From Candidatus Poseidoniaceae archaeon (GTDB lineage: Archaea; Thermoplasmatota; Poseidoniia; Poseidoniales; Poseidoniaceae): a stretch of DNA of 9,737 bases. A program made the translations under genes and the position numbers. This document shows, piece after piece, positions 6,165 to 9,737 of this stretch (its first letter is position 1; each line of letters begins with the position of its first letter). Below the pieces are notes generated by a model. The model worked only from the letters and a program-made list of their open reading frames with translations. It was not told the DNA's origin and made no database searches. The stretch lies in contig JAQXFM010000252.1 of assembly GCA_029250305.1 (NCBI GenBank), positions 1-9,737 on the forward strand. The letters are read 5' to 3'.

Positions 6165-6934
6165 TGACAGAAGAAGAAGTTCAACAAATGGCCCCAGGCC
6201 TCATGCAAGCATACGCTCCTGAGGAACCTGAAGAAAAAGTCGAAGGACGACGTCCACGACGACGCAACCAAGACGATCCAATCCTTGCGCTCCGCAAGTG
6301 GGTTCCACGAACTCGATTGGGTCATGCTGTCATGGCTGGAGAAATCCTCACCTACGAGCAAGCGCTCGCAAGTGGCCTACCGATCCGTGAAGTCGAAATC
6401 GTCGATGCACTGATTCCAAACCTCGAAGACGATGTCATCAAGGTCAACATGGTCCAGCGAATGACTGACAGTGGGCGACGTGTCCGCTTCAACGTCATGG
6501 CTTGTGTCGGAAACCGAGACGGCTACGTCGGCTTGGGCATGGCAAAAGCCAAGGAAGTCGCAACCGCAATTCGTAAGGCAATCACCGCTGCTAAGCTGAA
6601 CCTCATTTCAGTGCAACGTGGTAACGGCTCTTGGGAATCTTCAGCAGGTCCTGGTACCTCGATTCCATTCAAGACCAAGGGACGCTCGGCCTCGACCCGT
6701 GTGACTCTGATGCCTGCTGCAAAGGGCAAAGGACTCGTCATCGGTCAAACCGGTAAGCGTGTGCTTGACCTTGCAGGAATCACTGACGTTCTTTCACGCA
6801 CCAAGGGACAAACCCGTACGACCATCAACTATGCAGCAGCAACATTCAACGCTCTGCACAACATGAACACCACCCGTGTTCCAGAGGAGTTGGCTGAACG
6901 ACTTCACATTCAACGAGGGAGGGTGCTCGAATGA
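6164..6934 (+). CDS. rps5: 30S ribosomal protein S5 (uS5)
   Basis: This 256-residue protein has an N-terminal extension of about 40 residues that is acidic and then basic (EEPEEKVEGRRPRRRNQDD at 20-38). The archaeal S5 core follows: WVPRTRLGHAVMAGEI at 46-61, the double-stranded RNA-binding region VNMVQRMTDSGRRVRFNVMA at 94-113, and GNRDGYVGLGMAKAKEV at 116-132. The C-terminal half has GLVIGQTGKRVLDLAGITDV at 190-209 and GQTRTTINYAAATFNAL. S5 acts in decoding fidelity and mRNA unwinding at the entry channel. The stretch GSWESSAGPGTSIPF at 155-169 lacks the Cys residues I remember in the matching archaeal segment. AGGAGG at 6151-6156 lies 7 bases before the start. The start shares one base with the L18 stop, and the gene ends in an ATGA overlap with L30. 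Confidence 0.95.
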   Translation: MTEEEVQQMAPGLMQAYAPEEPEEKVEGRRPRRRNQDDPILALRKWVPRTRLGHAVMAGEILTYEQALASGLPIREVEIVDALIPNLEDDVIKVNMVQRMTDSGRRVRFNVMACVGNRDGYVGLGMAKAKEVATAIRKAITAAKLNLISVQRGNGSWESSAGPGTSIPFKTKGRSASTRVTLMPAAKGKGLVIGQTGKRVLDLAGITDVLSRTKGQTRTTINYAAATFNALHNMNTTRVPEELAERLHIQRGRVLE

Positions 6935-7401
6935 GTTTCATCGTCGTGCGAGCACGCAGTAACGTTGGCGTTGAGCGAACGATCAAGGACACAATGCTGC
7001 ACTTGAACCTTACAAAGGTCAACCACGCAGTCATCATTCCTGACAACGCACAATACCGTGGTATGCTTCAGAAGGCCAAGGATTACATTACCTGGGGCGA
7101 AGCTACCGAAGAACTTGTTGAGAAGATGTTGAGCGGTCGTGGCCGAATGGTTGGCGACGCTCCTTTGACAAACGAAATCGTTGCAGAACATTCCGACTAT
7201 GCAGACATCGCAGCGCTTGCTAAGGCAATCGCCGCTGACGAAGCAACCGTGAAGGCTGTTCCAGATTTGAAGCGAGTCTTCCGACTCCACCCTCCACGCG
7301 GTCCGAAAGGATGGGGCGGCATCAAGCGCTCCTTCGTTGTTGGAGGCGCCCTCGGATCCCGAGGGGAAGCAATTGGTGCGCTCGTAGAGCGAATGATTTG
7401 A
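6931..7401 (+). CDS. rpl30: 50S ribosomal protein L30 (uL30, archaeal long type)
   Basis: This 156-residue protein is of the long archaeal/eukaryotic L30 (L7) type rather than the roughly 60-residue bacterial form. It begins with FIVVRARSNVGVERTIKDTM at 3-22, followed by the short strand NHAVIIPDN at 31-39 and GMLQKAKDYITWGEATEE at 44-61. The end has VFRLHPPRGPKGWGGIKRSF at 116-135, the characteristic C-terminal loop. L30 binds 23S rRNA on the solvent side of the large subunit. GAGGGAGGG at 6915-6923, within the end of S5, is the ribosome-binding site. The start overlaps the S5 stop as ATGA. The stop TGA is fused with GAGGTGA for L15. It is complete and of normal length. Confidence 0.96.
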   Translation: MSFIVVRARSNVGVERTIKDTMLHLNLTKVNHAVIIPDNAQYRGMLQKAKDYITWGEATEELVEKMLSGRGRMVGDAPLTNEIVAEHSDYADIAALAKAIAADEATVKAVPDLKRVFRLHPPRGPKGWGGIKRSFVVGGALGSRGEAIGALVERMI

Positions 7402-7406
7402 GGTGA
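7399..7406 (+). promoter_or_regulatory. Stop codon merged with Shine-Dalgarno for L15
   Basis: TGAGGTGA holds the L30 stop and the ribosome-binding core, 6 bases before the L15 ATG at 7413. ATGs at 7406 and 7409 are out of frame with L15. Confidence 0.8.
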
Positions 7407-7412
7407 TGATGA

Positions 7413-7829
7413 ATGGGAACAAAAGCAAACAAGCATCGTGGACGCAACCGATACCATGGACGTGGCAAGAAAGCCGGCCGTGGTGCAGGTAAGCGTGGTG
7501 GACGTGGAAACGCTGGTATGAACAAGCACCGCGTGATGACTCGAATCAAGTACATGCCAAACCACTGGGGCATGCACGGATTCAACCGACACCCGAAACT
7601 TCGCAACGTCCACGTCACCGTGAACGTGAGCCAACTTGAAGCAATGGCTGATGGAAACGATTCCATCAACCTCACTGAACTTGGAATCGACAAGATTCTG
7701 GGCAGCGGCCGAATTAACGTCGCCCTCAACGTCACCGTTGATGAGGCAAGCGCAAAGGCTGTTGAAAAGATCGAAGCCGCAGGCGGGTCAGTCGACTCCG
7801 GCGATGACGACGAATGGGACGAAGAGTGA
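7413..7829 (+). CDS. rpl15: 50S ribosomal protein L15 (uL15) with acidic C-terminus
   Basis: This 138-residue protein opens with the Gly/Arg/Lys-rich extended L15 segment, HRGRNRYHGRGKKAGRGAGK at 8-27 and GGRGNAGMNKHR at 29-40. NHWGMHGFNRHPKL at 50-63 is the archaeal pattern. A small globular C-terminal domain has INLTELGIDKILGSGRINVA at 85-104 and a TVDEASAKAVEKIEAAGGSV helix and strand. L15 threads through 23S rRNA domains during late assembly. The last residues, SGDDDEWDEE at 129-138, form an acidic tail with one Trp that resembles the linker in L32e. GAGGTGA at 7400-7406 lies 6 bases before the start. The gene is followed by the longest gap in the window, before secY. Confidence 0.95.
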   Translation: MGTKANKHRGRNRYHGRGKKAGRGAGKRGGRGNAGMNKHRVMTRIKYMPNHWGMHGFNRHPKLRNVHVTVNVSQLEAMADGNDSINLTELGIDKILGSGRINVALNVTVDEASAKAVEKIEAAGGSVDSGDDDEWDEE

Positions 7830-7896
7830 GTTCGTACAAACGAATGAACCTTAACCCTCATAACCAAATCACACTACCACATAAGGAGGATGAACA
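7830..7896 (+). other. L15-secY intergenic region, 67 bases
   Basis: This is the only sizeable gap in the window. It holds a small perfect inverted repeat, TTCGT (7831-7835) and ACGAA (7840-7844), separated by ACAA, and then an A/C-rich stretch. I see no convincing archaeal TATA box and no T-run for termination. A weak internal promoter or an RNA stem cannot be excluded. The right end holds the secY ribosome-binding site. Confidence 0.5.
7883..7890 (+). promoter_or_regulatory. Strong Shine-Dalgarno for secY, sets the long start
   Basis: AAGGAGGA lies 6 bases before the ATG at 7897. No comparable motif precedes the internal Met codons at 8284 or 8389. This supports translation from 7897 and therefore inclusion of the N-terminal membrane extension in SecY. 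Confidence 0.85.
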
Positions 7897-9737
7897 ATGA
7901 AGCACAAGCCAATTCCATGGGCCATTGTCTTGACAGGAGTACTCTATTGGGGTCTCCTTGTCTACTGGGCATCTGATGATCTGAACTCAACCGGCGCTCC
8001 ACGAGATGCTGCCTTGTTCGGTATTATCTTCTCACTCGTTTACGTTGGCTACGTCATGGCCTGTTTCCAAATGGACATGCCAGAGGGCCTCAAAGATGCC
8101 CCGGTGATTGGGCGTTACGGTAAACTGCTCGCTTGGCTCGCTCTTGTCGGTGTTGCGGTCTTCTATGTCCGTCCTGAAATTTGGTTGCCAAATATGTGGG
8201 GCGGCTATGCAGATGGCGTTGGTTTCTTCCTTGTTGGTATTCTCCTGCTTGGATTCGGAGCAGCAGCTGTGTTGACCTGTTTCATGTGGGGCGGCGACCA
8301 AAGCAGCCGTCTGTATGCACTACGACGGTTCGTCGACGTGTACCCAACCATCACCAAACCAGAGCGACACGTTCGGTTCAACGAAAAGATGTGGACGACA
8401 ACCTTCGTTCTCATCATCTACTTCGCAATGACCAACGTCATGTTGTACGGTCTCTCCGGACAAGCACTTGATTTGTTCAGTGGATTCCGCTCCATCATGG
8501 CAGGTGCATCAGGTACCATCATGCACTTGGGAATTGGCCCAATTGTTACGGGTTCCATTATCATGCAACTGTTCGCAGGTGCAAAGATCATCCGCCTCGA
8601 CCTTGGAAACACTGAAGACAAGGCCATGTACCAAGGTGTTCAGAAACTCTTGGTTCTCATTATGATTCCAATTGAGTCGATTCCTCAGACCTACGGTTTC
8701 CTCGACCCTACTGAATTCCTCATCGATACGTACGGGCTTGGATGGGCAAACTTCGTGATTGTGGCCCAACTCTTTGCCGGTTCCTATCTGGTGTTCCTTC
8801 TTGACGAACTTGTCAGCAAGTGGGGCATCGGTTCCGGTATCTCACTTTTCATCGCTGCTGGTGTGGCTCAATCGACCTTCGTCGGTACGCTCTCGCCACT
8901 CGCTGCAACAACCGGTGTTCCATACTCTCTCCAAAACCCACCATCCGGAACGCTTCCGATGATCTTCTACATGTTCCGAGAGGCGACGAATGCGGAAATG
9001 ATCTCGAACAATGGTTTCGAAACGATGCTGTTGACACACGTCAACCCGATTGCAGCGCTGTTCTCATCGATTGTCGTGTTCCTGGTCGTGGCCTATGCTG
9101 AATCATCGAAACTCGAACTTCCTTTGACGCACGGTAAGGTCCGTGGTCACCGTGGTAAGTACCCGATCCGATTGGTCTACGCATCGAACATTCCGGTGAT
9201 TTTGATGGCAGCACTGCTCGCAAACATCAACATGTTCTCGCTCCTCTTCTGGAGCCACCCAACGCTCTCCCAGACACCGATTCTTGGTCGACAAGGTTGG
9301 GGTTCTGCCTCGGAGTTCATCGGGACTTATGAGGCGGGCCAAACCACCGCTTCTGGAGGGTTTGCATGGTATGCAAGCATGGTGAACGGTGTGAACGATT
9401 GGATGATCCCGCTGCTGAATCAGCAAGGCGACGTCTTCGGGCACAGCCTCACTCAAATCATGGTCCACGTGGTCTTCTATGTGGCCCTCATGACGGTCGG
9501 TTCGATGGTCTTTGCAAAGTTCTGGATTGACACCACTAACATGGGTACGAAGGATGTCGCAAAGCAAATTGAGCGAACAGGCATGCAAATTCCAGGGTTC
9601 CGAAAGAACCCAAAAATCCTCGAGAAGATCCTCGAGAACTATATTCCTCCAGTCACCTACTTCTCTGGTGCATTCGTCGGTCTCTTAGCAGCCGGTGCTG
9701 ACTTACTGGGTACGGTGGGTAATGCGTCCGGTACGGG
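7897..9737 (+). CDS. secY: Protein translocase subunit SecY, partial, with four-helix N-terminal extension
   Basis: The frame from ATG 7897 is open to the window end (613 complete codons). The 3' end is cut off, and from the family about 45-50 residues are missing, including the last helix. Residues from about 142 match archaeal SecY. They show TKPERHVRFNEKMWTTTFVL at 153-172, the plug and second-helix region with GTIMHLGIGPIVTGSIIMQL at 207-226, then LLDELVSKWGIGSGISLFIA and HGKVRGHRGKYPIRLVYASN. NYIPPVTYFSGAFVGLLAAG is near the right edge. SecY is the channel of the Sec translocon for secreted and membrane proteins and docks ribosomes. Residues 1-141 precede the usual start and contain four hydrophobic segments, at about 8-26, 38-57, 74-91 and 107-130. 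Four helices keep the SecY N-terminus on the cytoplasmic side. No stop, frameshift or internal ribosome-binding site separates the two parts. The last position next to L15 is standard for the spc cluster. Confidence 0.95.
   Translation, partial: MKHKPIPWAIVLTGVLYWGLLVYWASDDLNSTGAPRDAALFGIIFSLVYVGYVMACFQMDMPEGLKDAPVIGRYGKLLAWLALVGVAVFYVRPEIWLPNMWGGYADGVGFFLVGILLLGFGAAAVLTCFMWGGDQSSRLYALRRFVDVYPTITKPERHVRFNEKMWTTTFVLIIYFAMTNVMLYGLSGQALDLFSGFRSIMAGASGTIMHLGIGPIVTGSIIMQLFAGAKIIRLDLGNTEDKAMYQGVQKLLVLIMIPIESIPQTYGFLDPTEFLIDTYGLGWANFVIVAQLFAGSYLVFLLDELVSKWGIGSGISLFIAAGVAQSTFVGTLSPLAATTGVPYSLQNPPSGTLPMIFYMFREATNAEMISNNGFETMLLTHVNPIAALFSSIVVFLVVAYAESSKLELPLTHGKVRGHRGKYPIRLVYASNIPVILMAALLANINMFSLLFWSHPTLSQTPILGRQGWGSASEFIGTYEAGQTTASGGFAWYASMVNGVNDWMIPLLNQQGDVFGHSLTQIMVHVVFYVALMTVGSMVFAKFWIDTTNMGTKDVAKQIERTGMQIPGFRKNPKILEKILENYIPPVTYFSGAFVGLLAAGADLLGTVGNASGT

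Noticed and set aside
7831..7844. Inverted repeat after L15 as a transcription terminator
   Set aside because: The stem is only five pairs and no T-run follows, so it cannot be called a terminator.
7897..8320. A separate small membrane-protein gene upstream of secY, joined by sequencing error
   Set aside because: The frame runs unbroken into SecY, there is no stop or second ribosome-binding site, and the helix count preserves SecY topology.
8181..8471. Out-of-frame 96-codon frame on the + strand within secY
   Set aside because: It overlaps the SecY frame, which has clear membrane and family motifs, and it shows no recognisable features.

Overview
The window is a stretch of an archaeal chromosome carrying most of the conserved S10/spc ribosomal-protein supercluster. 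All genes are on the + strand. The order is S3 (partial), L29, SUI1/aIF1, RNase P component 1, S17, L14, L24, S4e, L5, S14, S8, L6, L32e, L19e, L18, S5, L30, L15 and SecY (partial). S4e, L32e, L19e, archaeal-type L30, SUI1 and Rpp29 inside the cluster show that this is archaeal and euryarchaeal-like. The composition is moderate in GC. Arginine codons are mostly CGA, CGT and CGC. L32e and L15 carry acidic additions, and SecY carries a membrane-spanning N-terminal extension. Together these suggest an uncultured marine Thermoplasmatota lineage such as Poseidoniales (Marine Group II). That placement is an inference from memory and was not tested by a search.

Layout: bases 2-1077 hold the end of S3, then L29, the initiation factor SUI1 and the RNase P subunit. 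Bases 1082-2939 hold S17, L14, L24 and S4e. Bases 2936-4574 hold L5, the short zinc-ribbon S14 (3466-3618), S8 and L6. Bases 4580-7829 hold L32e, L19e, L18, S5, L30 and L15. SecY begins at 7897 and runs off the right edge. Gaps between genes are 0-26 bases or small overlaps (ATGA, GTGA, TGATG), except for 67 bases before secY. There is no gene-free stretch above 300 bases and no clear terminator, so this looks like one long transcription unit entering from the left and leaving to the right.

The genes work together. The ribosomal proteins build both subunits, SUI1 acts in start-codon selection, the Rpp29 homologue is part of RNase P for tRNA 5' maturation, and SecY forms the membrane channel that receives nascent chains from the ribosome.

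Most of the window is a textbook syntenic block. The less ordinary signals are: (1) about 140 residues with four predicted membrane helices fused in frame before the SecY core; (2) a SAP-like domain plus a Trp-containing acidic linker on L32e, echoed by an acidic tail on L15; (3) gene ends in which the stop codon, the Shine-Dalgarno sequence and otherwise unused AGG codons are merged; (4) a Gly/Lys/Arg insertion in the L24 KOW loop. I see no mobile element, CRISPR array, tRNA or rRNA.
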